Source of the DNA: Tessaracoccus flavescens
GTDB taxonomy: Bacteria; Actinomycetota; Actinomycetes; Propionibacteriales; Propionibacteriaceae
DNA length: 64,000 nt
Direction: 5' to 3'
Assembly: GCF_001998865.1 (NCBI RefSeq)
Contig: NZ_CP019607.1
Coordinates: 1,860,001-1,924,000, forward strand
Shown here: one piece after another, positions 44,227 to 53,836 of the stretch
Position numbering within the stretch: position 1 is the first letter of the stretch
Layout: each line of letters begins with the position of its first letter
Notes under the pieces: model-generated
Told to the model about the DNA's origin: nothing
The model's database searches: none
Seen by the model: the letters and a program-made list of their open reading frames with translations, nothing else
Made by a program: the position numbers and the translations under genes

Positions 44227-46505
44227 GCCAGACCGAGACCCGCCCCGGGCTGATCGAACTCGAGATCAGCGGCATGACCTGCGCCGCCTGCGCGAACCGG
44301 ATCGAGAAGAAGCTCCGCAAGCTCGACGGCGTCAGCGCCACGGTGAACTACGCCACCAACCGGGCCACGATCACCGGGCTCGACGACGTGTCGACCGCGA
44401 TCTCCGAGGTCGAGAAGGCCGGCTACGGCGCCCACGAGCGGCAGGGTGACGACGACATGTGGTCCCAGCGGGCCACCGAGATGCACATCACCTCGCTGCG
44501 CCGCCGCCTGATCACTGCCGCCGCGCTCGCGATCCCGCTGATGGACATCACCATCGTGCTCGCGCTCTCGCCGCAGTGGCGCTTCCCCGGCTGGGAATGG
44601 GTGTGCCTGCTGCTCGCCCTTCCCATCGTCACGTGGTGCGCGTGGCCGTTCCACAAGGCGACGCTGCGCAACCTGCGCCACGGCTCCGTCTCCATGGACA
44701 CCCTGGTCTCGCTCGGCATCGTCGCGTCCTTCGGCTGGGCCGTCGCCACCCTGATCTTCGGGCTCGGCGAGGCGAGCGACCACGGCTTCTGGCTCGGCTT
44801 CGGCGCCACGCCCGAGGGGGCGAACTCCGTCTACCTCGACGTCGCGGCGGGCATGACGACCTTCCAGCTGGCTGGCCGCTACTTCGAGGCGCGCTCGCGC
44901 CGCAAGGCGAGCGACGTGCTCGGCGCGCTCCACGCACTGGCCGCGACCGAGGTCAGGGTCGTGCGCGACGGCGTCGAGCAGGTCCTTCCCATCACGGCCC
45001 TCGGCGTAGGTGACACCTTCATCGTGCTTCCGGGCGAAACCATCGCCACCGACGGCGTCGTGGTCGGCGGGTCTGCGGCCGTCGACGCCTCGATGCTGAC
45101 CGGCGAGCCCGTGCCCGTCTCCGTCGGTATCGGCGACGACGTCACCGGCGGCACCATCAGCACCGACGCGCGGCTCGAGGTCCGCGCGACCGCGGTCGGC
45201 GCGCACACCCAGCTCTCTCAGATGGCGGCGCTCACGGAGGATGCGCAGGCGCGCAAGTCGCAGGTCCAGCGCCTCGTCGACCGGGTGATCGCCTGGTTCG
45301 TCCCGACGATCATCGCGCTCGCCGCCGTCACGACCGTCGCCTGGGTGATCGCTGGCGCCCCGCTCCAGCAGGCCTACGGCACCGGCATCGCCGTGCTGAT
45401 CATCGCCTGCCCCTGCGCGCTCGGGCTGGCCACCCCGACCGCCCTGATGGTCGGCATCGGCCGCGGCGCGAGCCTCGGCGTCCTGATCAAGGGCCACGAC
45501 GCGCTCGAGGCGAGCGGCCAGATCACCACCGTCGTTCTGGACAAGACCGGCACCCTCACCACCGGGACCATGAACGTCTCCGAGGTCACCGCCGCCGATC
45601 CCGACGTGGTGCTGACCGCCGCGGCCGCCGTCGAGAAGGGCTCGGAACACGCGATCGCCCGGGCCATCGAGCGCGAGGCGGTCGAGCGTCGGCTCGTCGT
45701 TCCCGGCGCCGACGGGTTCGCCACGCTTCCCGGACTCGGCGCGAGCGCCGAGGTCGATGGGGTCGAGGTCGTGGTTGGTCAGCCGCAGCTGTTCGTCGAC
45801 CGGGGCCTCGAGGCTCCTGCCTCTCTTCGTGAAGCGGTCGGCCGGGCGCGCGACCGCGGCGACAGCGTCTCCCTCGTGGCCGTCGGGGGAGAGATCGTCG
45901 GCTGCATCGCGATCAGCGACACCATCAAGCCCGACGCCAGGGAGGCGATCCAGGCGCTCAAGCTCCAAGGGCTGCGCACCGTCCTGCTCACCGGCGACTC
46001 GCGCCAGGCGGGGGAGCGGATCGCCAACGAGCTCGGCATGGACGACGTCATCGCCGAGGTGCTGCCTCAGGAGAAGGCCGAGGTGATCGAGAAGCTGCGC
46101 GCCGACGGCCAGTTCGTCGCGATGGTCGGCGACGGGATCAACGACTCGATCGCGCTCGCGACGGCCGACCTCGGGCTCGGCGTCGTCAACGGCACCGACA
46201 TCGCGCTCCGCGCCGCCGACATCATCATCGTCCGCGACGACCTGATCGCCATCGCCGACGCCGTCGGCCTGTCCCGCAAGACGCTGAAGACGATCAAGAC
46301 CAACCTGGTCTGGGCCTTCGCCTACAACATGGCGGCGGTCCCGGTCGCGGCCGCCGGGCTGCTCAATCCGCTGATCGCCGCCGCCGCCATGTCGCTGTCG
46401 AGCGTGCTGGTCGTCCAGAACTCGCTGCGGCTGTCGAACTACCGCAGCAAGCGGGTCGTCGCCCGCGACGACCACGAGGCCGACGAGCTCCTCGCCGCGG
46501 CCTGA
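44223..46505 (+). CDS. Copper-translocating P-type ATPase
   Basis: 760 residues, a P1B-type copper pump that exports Cu(I). The N-terminal heavy-metal domain has GMTCAAC (17-23). The membrane Cys-Pro-Cys is C396-P397-C398 in IACPCALGLATP. The phosphorylation Asp is D440 (LDKTGTLTTG). TGEPVPV and GDGINDSIALATAD follow. The usual SEHP nucleotide motif reads S474-E-H-A477, with Ala for Pro; the His is kept. GDGINDS is also found where GDGINDAPAL is usual. It is coupled to the CopD-CtaG gene by a 4-bp overlap. Confidence 0.92.
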   Translation: MSQTETRPGLIELEISGMTCAACANRIEKKLRKLDGVSATVNYATNRATITGLDDVSTAISEVEKAGYGAHERQGDDDMWSQRATEMHITSLRRRLITAAALAIPLMDITIVLALSPQWRFPGWEWVCLLLALPIVTWCAWPFHKATLRNLRHGSVSMDTLVSLGIVASFGWAVATLIFGLGEASDHGFWLGFGATPEGANSVYLDVAAGMTTFQLAGRYFEARSRRKASDVLGALHALAATEVRVVRDGVEQVLPITALGVGDTFIVLPGETIATDGVVVGGSAAVDASMLTGEPVPVSVGIGDDVTGGTISTDARLEVRATAVGAHTQLSQMAALTEDAQARKSQVQRLVDRVIAWFVPTIIALAAVTTVAWVIAGAPLQQAYGTGIAVLIIACPCALGLATPTALMVGIGRGASLGVLIKGHDALEASGQITTVVLDKTGTLTTGTMNVSEVTAADPDVVLTAAAAVEKGSEHAIARAIEREAVERRLVVPGADGFATLPGLGASAEVDGVEVVVGQPQLFVDRGLEAPASLREAVGRARDRGDSVSLVAVGGEIVGCIAISDTIKPDAREAIQALKLQGLRTVLLTGDSRQAGERIANELGMDDVIAEVLPQEKAEVIEKLRADGQFVAMVGDGINDSIALATADLGLGVVNGTDIALRAADIIIVRDDLIAIADAVGLSRKTLKTIKTNLVWAFAYNMAAVPVAAAGLLNPLIAAAAMSLSSVLVVQNSLRLSNYRSKRVVARDDHEADELLAAA

Positions 46506-46508
46506 GCG

Positions 46509-46994
46509 TCAGCGGCTGGAATAGCCGCCGTCGATCGGGAGATGTGCCCCTGTGATCATGCCCGCCTGGTCGCTCAGCAGGAACACGACGGGGCCTGCCA
46601 CGTCTGCCTGGGTGGCCCACCTGCGCAGGGGCATCATGTCGAGGAAGGGTCCCCCGATCTCCGGGCGGCCCCAGTAGAACTCGGACATATCGGTCATCAC
46701 GACGGTCGGGTCACACCCGCCACGGTGCGCGAAGCCGCGGGCGGTGACGAGGCCGGCGACCATGATCGGCAGGCCGAACCACATGATCGCCAGGGAGACG
46801 CCGACGGTCACCAGGGTGAACACGGCGACGAACGCGATGATGGCCAGGAACAGGGTGGGGAGGAGGTAGGTGGTGTCGCGCCCGACCTGCTGGATCAGGG
46901 TCGACTTCTCGGGCCGTCGCGCGGCCGGCCTCGGCTCTTGGACGGTGTAGGCGAACACAGGCTCAGTCTCGCCGTAGATCGCATAGATTGTCAT
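46509..46994 (-). pseudogene. Chimeric remnant: sensor-domain start, SDR end
   Basis: One open frame of 161 residues made from two unrelated pieces. Residues 1 to about 92 (MTIYAIYGETEPVFAYTVQE, then TYLLPTLFLAIIAFVAVF and GLVTARGFAH) match the N-terminal membrane sensor domain of actinobacterial histidine kinases. The rest (PTVVMTDMSEFYWGRPEIGG, then MPLRRWATQADVAGPVVFLL and LPIDGGYSSR) is the C-terminal end of a short-chain dehydrogenase. The joint is near HRGGCD, about 46715-46730. Probably a deletion scar; the product has no catalytic site of either family. Confidence 0.75.
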
Positions 46995-47252
46995 GCCCCA
47001 GACGCTACGGATCGTGAAACTCCAGACCCATCCTGCTGCCCGGCCAACCCGATGTCGGGCCAGCCCCACCCCTGGCCGGTCGGAGATCTGGACCCGTCGT
47101 GCGTGGTGGCCCCTGGCCGGCGACTCACGTGGGCGGTGCCGTGCGATGGACACCTGGGCGCAATGACAGAAGAAACCGCGCGACGATGTGAGATCGTTCC
47201 CTCATTGGCATATGCTGGGGCCTCGAGCAACTTGGTCCACAGGAGTACGCCG

Positions 47253-47918
47253 TTGTCCTCGTCACATGCCGCGCCGAGAACTTCGGCCACCATCCCCGAA
47301 CTCGTCGAGCGCGCCCGGGCCCTCGCGGAGCGCGGCTCGAGGACCATCCTGGGCATCGTCGGATCGCCCGGGGCCGGAAAGACGACGCTCTGCACCGCGA
47401 TCGAGTCGGCCCTTGGCGACGACGTCGTCGTCGTCGGAATGGACGGCTTCCACCTCGACAATCCGATCCTGATCGAACGCGGTCGGCGGGAGGACAAGGG
47501 CGCGCCCGACACCTTCGACGTCGCCGGCTACGTCTCGCTCCTGCGTCGGCTCGGCGAGGCAACTGAGCCGATCACCTACGGGCCGCGCTTCGATCGTGAG
47601 ATCGAGACCAGCATCGGCAGCGCCATCCCCGTGCCGCAGACGGTGCCGCTCGTCATCACCGAGGGGCTCTATCTGCTGCGTGAGGAAGAGGGCTGGGAGG
47701 AGGTGCGTGGCCTCGTCGACGAGATGTGGTACCTGGAACTGCCCGATGCCGTGCGTCAGGAAAGGCTGCTGCGCCGTCGCCTGGGCCACGGCGACAACGA
47801 GGAGCACGCGCGCGACTGGGTGATGCGTGTGGACCAGGCCAGCGCGGATCGCGTGGCGAAGACGAAACACCGGGCAGACCTCATCATCGAGGTCCTCGAC
47901 AACCAGGAGCAGGCATGA
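47253..47918 (+). CDS. P-loop sugar/nucleoside kinase (uridine kinase-like)
   Basis: 221 residues from TTG at 47253 (AGGAG seven bases upstream); ATG at 47163 would add 30 residues with no homology. Walker A is GSPGAGKTTL; DGFHLDNPILIERGRREDKG and TFDVAGYVSLL are typical of the YfdH/PanK-uridine kinase-like group, with the lid-region RRRLGHGDNEEHARDWVMRVD. It phosphorylates a small hydroxyl substrate with ATP. The AGE epimerase starts inside its stop (ATGA), so its substrate is probably a ketose or related sugar made by that enzyme. Confidence 0.85.
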   Translation: MSSSHAAPRTSATIPELVERARALAERGSRTILGIVGSPGAGKTTLCTAIESALGDDVVVVGMDGFHLDNPILIERGRREDKGAPDTFDVAGYVSLLRRLGEATEPITYGPRFDREIETSIGSAIPVPQTVPLVITEGLYLLREEEGWEEVRGLVDEMWYLELPDAVRQERLLRRRLGHGDNEEHARDWVMRVDQASADRVAKTKHRADLIIEVLDNQEQA

Positions 47919-49186
47919 CCACACCCATCGACTCCCCAGCTGAGGTCGCGTCCGTGGGAGGTGGCACCATCGGAGACGCCGACTACCGGCGTCGCGAACG
48001 GGCCGAACTGCTGCGCTTCGCTGCCGCGTCCGTCCGTGAGGACGGCTTCGGCAACCTGGACGCGAAGGGGGTCCTCGAGGACACCCCGACCGAGCTCTAC
48101 GTCACCTGTCGGATGACACACGTCTTCGCCCTCGCCTCGGTCATGGACGAGCCTCCGACCGAAGGCGGCCCAGGCCGGGCACGTCTGGTCGAGCTCGCCA
48201 CCCACGGGATCGCGGCCCTGCGCGGCGGGGCGCTCCACGACGGCGTCAACGGCGGCTGGCACAGCGCCGCCTCGGGCCCGCGGGCGAAGAACGCCTACGG
48301 CCACGCCTTCGTCATGCTCGCGGCGAGCTCCGGCGTCGTCGCAGGCATCGAGGGTGCCGCCGAGCTGCTCGCAGAGGCGATCGAGGTGCAGACCGCCCGG
48401 TTCCTCCAGCCCGACACCGGCCTCGTCGTCGACGACTGGAACACCGACTGGTCGGAGCTCGACCCCTACCGCGGCGTCAACGCCAACATGCACACCGTCG
48501 AGGCCTACCTCGCCGTCGGTGACGCCACCGGCGACCCAGTGTGGCACGAGCGGGCCGCCCGCATCGCGGAGCAGGTCAGGGGCTGGGCAGCCGAGAACCA
48601 GTGGCGCATCCCCGAACACTTCGACGGCGACTGGAACCCCGACTTCGAATACAACCGCGACGAACCCGCGCACCCCTTCCGTCCCTACGGGGCCACCGTC
48701 GGGCACGGCCTGGAGTGGAGCCGGCTCTTCGTGTCGGTCGATCTAGGGCAGCCGACTCCGGGCCTGGTCGACGCCGGCGTCGCGCTCGCGGACCGCGCCG
48801 TCGAGGACGGGTGGGCGCGCGACGGGGCCGACGGCTTCGTCTACACCACGGACTGGAACGGTGAGCCGGTCACCCATGCCCGCATGCACTGGGTCCTCGC
48901 CGAGGCCATCGCCACTGGGGCGGTGCTGCGGCAGGTGACGGGTGAGCCGCGATTCAGCGAGCTCGTCCAGCGCTCCTGGGACTACGCCGACCGCCACCTG
49001 ATCGACCGCGTCAACGGCTCCTGGCACCACGAACTGGACCGCGAGAACCGACCGTCGGGCGGGACCTGGTCGGGGAAGCTCGACGCGTACCACGCCTACC
49101 AGGCCGCGCTGATCCAGGACATCCCGCTCGCCACGTCGTTCGCCGCCGCGGTCAGGCTCGCCCGCGACCCCGAGGCGACCGCCTGA
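47915..49186 (+). CDS. AGE-family sugar epimerase/isomerase
   Basis: 423 residues, an (alpha/alpha)6 barrel of the N-acylglucosamine 2-epimerase family. Family His segments are VTCRMTHVFALASVMDE, NANMHTVEAYLAVGDATGD, GHGLEWSRLFVSV and GSWHHELDREN, close to the YihS/mannose isomerase branch that interconverts mannose, fructose and glucose or related sugars without an N-acetyl group. It is co-translated with the kinase, suggesting isomerisation followed by phosphorylation to feed glycolysis. Confidence 0.88.
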   Translation: MTTPIDSPAEVASVGGGTIGDADYRRRERAELLRFAAASVREDGFGNLDAKGVLEDTPTELYVTCRMTHVFALASVMDEPPTEGGPGRARLVELATHGIAALRGGALHDGVNGGWHSAASGPRAKNAYGHAFVMLAASSGVVAGIEGAAELLAEAIEVQTARFLQPDTGLVVDDWNTDWSELDPYRGVNANMHTVEAYLAVGDATGDPVWHERAARIAEQVRGWAAENQWRIPEHFDGDWNPDFEYNRDEPAHPFRPYGATVGHGLEWSRLFVSVDLGQPTPGLVDAGVALADRAVEDGWARDGADGFVYTTDWNGEPVTHARMHWVLAEAIATGAVLRQVTGEPRFSELVQRSWDYADRHLIDRVNGSWHHELDRENRPSGGTWSGKLDAYHAYQAALIQDIPLATSFAAAVRLARDPEATA

Positions 49187-49243
49187 GACTTGGGTCGGCT
49201 CACAACTTGCTCGGCATTGCCTACCTGCTGGGGCGTGTGCTGG

Positions 49244-49945
49244 TCAGCTCCGCTCGAAGTGCTCGTGGCGGCGGATGCCCATGGCGACCAGTCGGGCGAC
49301 CACCATCGCCACGTACAGCATGCCGGCGATCTGCTGGATCATCACGACGGAGCGGGCGACGGGGCGCACGGGGACGACGTCCGACAGGCCGGTCGACGTC
49401 ATGGTCGTCGTGCTGAGGAAGAGCAGCTCTATCCAGCTGCGGTTCTCGCCAGGGGTCGCGGCGACGAACGACCCGGGAGCCGCGTAGTTGAGGATCGAGT
49501 AGGCATAGGCGAACGTCCAGACGGCGACCGTGAAGCAGGCCCCGACCGCGAACAGGTCGTCGGTGGTCACCTTGTCGTCGCGGAACATGTAGGCGATCAG
49601 GGAGATGGTCGTGTACGCGTAGAACAGCAGGTGGAAGATGTCGCTGATCATGTGCACGGGCTGGGTCCAGCCGGTGACGCCGTCCATCACGGTCAGCACA
49701 ACGCTCGGCACGAGCAGCAGGATGCCGACCCAGGTGAACATCGGAGTGGCGTTGACGGCGCGGATGGCCATGACGAGCACCACGAGGCCCAGCAGGCTGA
49801 AGAGGCTCCGACCGAGCGTGCTGCGGTCGCTGTCGAGGAACGGGTAGATCAGGATGCTGAGCAGTTGGACGGCGAGCAGGGTCGCGTTGGGGTTGCGCCG
49901 CACCGCTCGCCAGAACGGATGCCGCACGATCGTCGTCTGATCCAT
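49244..49945 (-). CDS. Two-pore-helix ion channel protein with altered filter
   Basis: 233 residues from ATG at 49945. Six membrane segments; the pore region is at about 172-200, and the filter reads TSTGLSD in place of TVGYGD (residues about 186-192). The S5-S6 order and the SWIELLFLSTTTMTSTGL approach match Ion_trans_2 channels. Ion selectivity may differ from potassium. No ligand-binding domain is present. Confidence 0.8.
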   Translation of the reverse strand: MDQTTIVRHPFWRAVRRNPNATLLAVQLLSILIYPFLDSDRSTLGRSLFSLLGLVVLVMAIRAVNATPMFTWVGILLLVPSVVLTVMDGVTGWTQPVHMISDIFHLLFYAYTTISLIAYMFRDDKVTTDDLFAVGACFTVAVWTFAYAYSILNYAAPGSFVAATPGENRSWIELLFLSTTTMTSTGLSDVVPVRPVARSVVMIQQIAGMLYVAMVVARLVAMGIRRHEHFERS

Positions 49946-50092
49946 GGGCGTCACAGTAATGCCGTGAGGGTGCGTTCGCGGGTGGTCGATGCCAGCGACC
50001 CGGCGACGGGAAGGAGGAGCGACCGCTCAACGACAAGGCGGTTCGCGCCAGATCGGTCACCCGTATCGGGCCCGCGCCAAGCCCGATGTCGT

Positions 50093-50690
50093 TCAGCGGG
50101 ACGGTGCCGCCGTCGTTCCCCGAACGACCAGTCCGGGCGGGATGATCACCCGGGGCTGCGAAAGCCTGGTCGTGGAACGGATCTGCTCGACGACGAGACG
50201 GACGAGCTCTTCTCCCATCCGGTGGAAGTCCTGGTGGACGGTGGTAAGCGGCGTGGGGAGGAATGCGCTGACGTTCAGGTCGTCGAAGCGGACGACCGAG
50301 ACGTCCTCAGGGACCCGGCGGCCTGCCTCGAAGAAGGCCCGGATGGCTCCTATCGCCATCTCGTCATTGGCGCAGAAGACGGAGGTGACGGTTGGGTCGG
50401 CTGCCAGCCGCCACCCAAGTTCATAGCCCGAGTCGGCGCTCCAGTCGCCGTGCAGTGCTTCCGGCGCCCGGATCCCCGCGCCTTCGAGCGTCCTGCGCCA
50501 CCCCCCGGCGCGCGCCATGGCGGGATCCGAGTCGGCAGGACCCGCGATGTGGTGAACCGTCTGATGACCAAGAGAGAGAAGGTGCGCGGTGGCCTCGCAG
50601 CTGCCCTGGGCGTGGTCAGAGCTGACGGCGGGGTAGAGGGCCATTAGGCGCGAGTCGGCAAAGAGGGTGTCACGCCGGTCTGGACAAGCG
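50093..50690 (-). pseudogene. LacI-family regulator, N-terminus lost
   Basis: C-terminal about 195 residues of a LacI/GalR regulator: ADSRLMALYPAVSSDHAQG, CEATAHLLSLGHQTVHHIAG, VFCANDEMAIGAIRAFFEAG and the end RVIIPPGLVVRGTTA. The DNA-binding domain and first half of the sugar domain (about 140 residues) are gone; the open frame continues upstream but only as complement to the LysM gene. Its position beside the sugar operon suggests it once controlled it. Confidence 0.75.
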
Positions 50691-50817
50691 TGCGACGCGG
50701 TGGTTCGCCGTCGGAGCTCGGAGGAGCGATGCTCGGCATCGGCACTCCGTGATGGGGTCGTCGTGGCGCCGCCTCGGCGCTGGCCGAGGAGCCGCACCCG
50801 CGATGGGTGGGTGCACG

Positions 50818-53532
50818 CTAGTCGGCCGTCTCCCGCTCGGTGTTGCTCGACAGGTGGATCGCGTACTGCACCCGGCGGGCGAGCTCGGGGTCGAGGTCGC
50901 GACCCGCGGCGCGGATCGAGCGGTTGAGCACGACGATGGCACGCTCCAGTTGAGGTCGTCGGCCCGCGACGGCGAGGGCGTGGATCTCCCGGACGCTGAG
51001 CAGGTCGCTCTCGGGGGACGCGAGCCTGCCGCGTCCGACGGCCCACAGGGCCATGTCGGTGTCGGAGTGTTCGATGGCACGGTCGGCAAGCACGCAGGCG
51101 GCGTCGACGATCATGGCGACCATGTCGGAACGCAGCGACTGCGCCCAGTGCCACTGGAACGCGAGCGACCCGAGGGGCTCGCCGCGCACCATCCGAAGCG
51201 CCGCCCGGAGGGCCGCGGAGGAGGCCATGTTCACGCCGCCGGCCAGCATCGCCTCGAACCTCTCCCAGTCGGAGGTCACCCTCTCATCCAGCTTGATGCG
51301 GCCGGAGTAGGCGTCGGGCAGGAATGGCGCCCCGTCGTCGGCATCGCCCAGCCAGGTGCGAAGACGGCTCATGTTGGAGCGGCGGGTGGTCTCCGCGACG
51401 AGGAGCTCGCTCACCATGACGGTGGGTGTCGCGCCTGGGTTGGAGAGCAGCCAGGCGCAGTACTCCATGCACTGGCTGACCGCCCGGGTGGGTCTGGTTC
51501 CGGCGGTGGCGAGCAGTTCGACCTCGCCGAGCAGCAGCAGCGTCGGATACTCGGGCTGGCTGGGTGGTTCGGGCATCGGGTGCTCCTCGGCGTTGGCCTC
51601 GACGCGAGGGAGGGGGAGGACGTTGGGCGGGAGGTCGTCGGTGTCGCGCCACCAGGGGGCGCGTTCCGTCTCCACCGATCCCGCGGTTCGGAAGAGCTCG
51701 ATCAGGCCGCGGCGGGCCGGTGCGGTGACCAGTTGGGGGGTGAAGCGGCTAGCGCCCCATTGCGCGGACTCCTCATCGATGGAGATCGAGGCGGCCTGGA
51801 GGTGCGGAGGATCTGTGCATTGTGCGACGACGCTGACCCCGACCGCGCCGAGGCTCAGTGCATCACCGACCGCGTCGAGGTCGGTCGGCGTGAGGGATTG
51901 CGTGAAGACGAACACGATGGGGGACCAGACCGAGGCCAGGTCGTGATCGGCACGGAGCTGTTCGAGCGTCGAACTGCGCATCTCGACCCGACGCTGCGAG
52001 CACGTGCGCGAGAGCTCGGCGAGACCGGTGGCGCTCCCGTCGACGCTGCCGATCCGCGGGTCGTCGAGGGCATCGGCCCAGTCGGCTCCGTCGACGAGCA
52101 CCAGTTGGACCCCCTCTGACCAAGGCGCGGAGGACAGCGAGGTGACCAGGCTCGAGACGGCGGCGCCTGCAGCGGGACCGTGGAAGACGGTGGCGCGCTC
52201 GGCCTCGAGGTCGATGGCGACAGGAACCTCCTCGGCATCCCAGCCGAGCACCACCGAGGTGGGCTGCTCCCGGGGTGACGGGTCGTCCGCCGAGTCCGAA
52301 TGGCTGGCAAGCGCCCCCCAGAAGCGGGTGGTCTGTTCGGTGACGGGGATGCTGCGCCGGCCGAGAGCGCGAGCGAGGAGCTGGGTCCGGCGGCGGGTGG
52401 CCACCCCTGCGACGACCCCCGCCGCGAGCAGGGCGCCCATGGGGCCGAGCAGAGCGGAGAGGTCGGGGCCGGACTCATCGACCGAGCTTTCCGCCGTCGC
52501 GCGCTCGGGGTCGACCGTCTCGGGCGGTGGGCTGACCGGAGCTGACGTGGGGAGGGTCGGGACGGCGGCGGCCTCCGTGTGGACGGGCAGCGGCGTGCTC
52601 TCGGGCGCAGGAGTCTGTTCGGCCTCCCGGGCCGAGTCATCCGGCTCCGGTCGCGCCTGCTGAGTCTCGGGTGGCGTCTGGGGCACCAACTCGGGCGTTG
52701 GCAGGGCGAGTCGCTCCGCCTCGGTGGGCGTGAGGCTGGTCATCGCCGGGGGATCGGGCAGGCGCAGGACCCAGCCGACGTCGATCTGATCGGGGTCGGC
52801 GATCTGATCACGGTTGAGCTCGTAGATCTGGGGCCAGCGTTCGCCGTCGCCGAGCGTGCGCTCCGCGATCTGCCACAGGGAGTCGTCCCGCTGCACCACG
52901 ACGACCGAATCGGCGGTTCCCGCGCTGGCGACCGCGGCCTCGTCGACCGGCAGACGCAGACGCTGCCCGGCCTCGATGCGCAGCGAGTCGTCGATGCCGG
53001 GGTTGAGTTCCACGATCTCGCGCCAACGGACGCCGTCGCCGAGTTCGCGCTCGGCCACACTCCACAGCTCGTCGCCGGCTTCGACCGTGTATGTGCGCGT
53101 CCTCGTCTCTGCGCTCGGGGCGTTCTCTGCTTCGGCGTGGCGGGTCGGGACGGGTGTGCCGAGATCGACCACCGGGGGAGGGGCGGCGTCGTCTGCGCTT
53201 GCGATTCCCGGGGACGCGACCGCGGCGAGCACCAGAGCGGCGATGGCCGGCCTGAACCAGCCCGTGCCCGGGAGCCTCAACCGGATGCGCTGCCGAGAAG
53301 CGACGGCGACGAACTCGAACACCACGGTCACTGCCACCACCAGCCAGGCCAGCCAGCCGATCACGCTCAGCAGGGCCAGCACCAGGCGGGAGTCACCGGC
53401 TGAGGTCAGAGCCCGCAGCCAGTCGACCTGCAGGAGGTGGCCAGGGTTACCCAGCGTCGCCAGCAGGTAAGGGACGCCGATGAGCAGGGCGGCGAGGACG
53501 ACAAGGGCACCCAGTGCGCGCACCGCCCTCAT
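50818..53532 (-). CDS. LysM-BTAD membrane protein of Tad locus
   Basis: 904 residues. Three membrane spans lie in the first 112 residues. Two LysM domains (about 146-195 and 210-260) bind peptidoglycan; one is YTVEAGDELWSVAERELGDG, the other QRDDSLWQIAERTLGDGERW. A long Pro/Glu/Thr-rich stretch (260-365) and a further membrane helix (about 366-386) follow. The large C-terminal part contains a bacterial transcriptional activator-like (BTAD) helical domain (about 740-880, ALRMVRGEPLGSLAFQWHWA). It ends the pilus operon. Likely an inner-membrane protein that links the assembly to the wall; the role of the BTAD part is unknown. Confidence 0.82.
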   Translation of the reverse strand: MRAVRALGALVVLAALLIGVPYLLATLGNPGHLLQVDWLRALTSAGDSRLVLALLSVIGWLAWLVVAVTVVFEFVAVASRQRIRLRLPGTGWFRPAIAALVLAAVASPGIASADDAAPPPVVDLGTPVPTRHAEAENAPSAETRTRTYTVEAGDELWSVAERELGDGVRWREIVELNPGIDDSLRIEAGQRLRLPVDEAAVASAGTADSVVVVQRDDSLWQIAERTLGDGERWPQIYELNRDQIADPDQIDVGWVLRLPDPPAMTSLTPTEAERLALPTPELVPQTPPETQQARPEPDDSAREAEQTPAPESTPLPVHTEAAAVPTLPTSAPVSPPPETVDPERATAESSVDESGPDLSALLGPMGALLAAGVVAGVATRRRTQLLARALGRRSIPVTEQTTRFWGALASHSDSADDPSPREQPTSVVLGWDAEEVPVAIDLEAERATVFHGPAAGAAVSSLVTSLSSAPWSEGVQLVLVDGADWADALDDPRIGSVDGSATGLAELSRTCSQRRVEMRSSTLEQLRADHDLASVWSPIVFVFTQSLTPTDLDAVGDALSLGAVGVSVVAQCTDPPHLQAASISIDEESAQWGASRFTPQLVTAPARRGLIELFRTAGSVETERAPWWRDTDDLPPNVLPLPRVEANAEEHPMPEPPSQPEYPTLLLLGEVELLATAGTRPTRAVSQCMEYCAWLLSNPGATPTVMVSELLVAETTRRSNMSRLRTWLGDADDGAPFLPDAYSGRIKLDERVTSDWERFEAMLAGGVNMASSAALRAALRMVRGEPLGSLAFQWHWAQSLRSDMVAMIVDAACVLADRAIEHSDTDMALWAVGRGRLASPESDLLSVREIHALAVAGRRPQLERAIVVLNRSIRAAGRDLDPELARRVQYAIHLSSNTERETAD

Positions 53533-53563
53533 GCTGCGCTCCTCACCCTCAGCATGCTCATGC

Positions 53564-53749
53564 TCAGGTGGGCAGGTTATCGGTGACGTACGCGGTGATC
53601 GCGGTGATGATGATCAGGGCGATCGCCGCGGCACCGGCGAGCAGGATCGCGTTCTCGGTGCTCTGGCTGAGCCCGCGCTCGTCGCGGCGCGGTGGCGCGC
53701 CGCGGGTGAGCTCGATGAGCAGTCCTAGCGTGCGGTGGATTCTCGACAT
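53564..53749 (-). CDS. Flp-like pilin
   Basis: 61 residues from ATG at 53749 (ribosome site AGGAGGAAC). Short basic leader, then the prepilin-type site RG-LSQSTENAI (the cleavage glycine is followed five residues later by Thr-Glu), then a hydrophobic helix (ILLAGAAAIALIIITAITAY) and a tiny tail. It fits the Flp pilin size and layout; the usual Tyr after Glu is Asn. Probably the structural subunit. Confidence 0.75.
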   Translation of the reverse strand: MSRIHRTLGLLIELTRGAPPRRDERGLSQSTENAILLAGAAAIALIIITAITAYVTDNLPT

Positions 53750-53836
53750 GGTTCCTCCTGTGTGGTGATTGTCTGGCGGTGGGTTTCGGGTCTTGCGGTT
53801 ATCCACAGATCTGGGTTCTCGGATGTGTCCACAGGC

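Noticed and set aside
42115..46475. Minus-strand open frames of 668 and 839 codons opposite the copper genes
   Set aside because: Same effect: antisense of CopD-CtaG and the P-type ATPase, no recognisable domain and no ribosome site.
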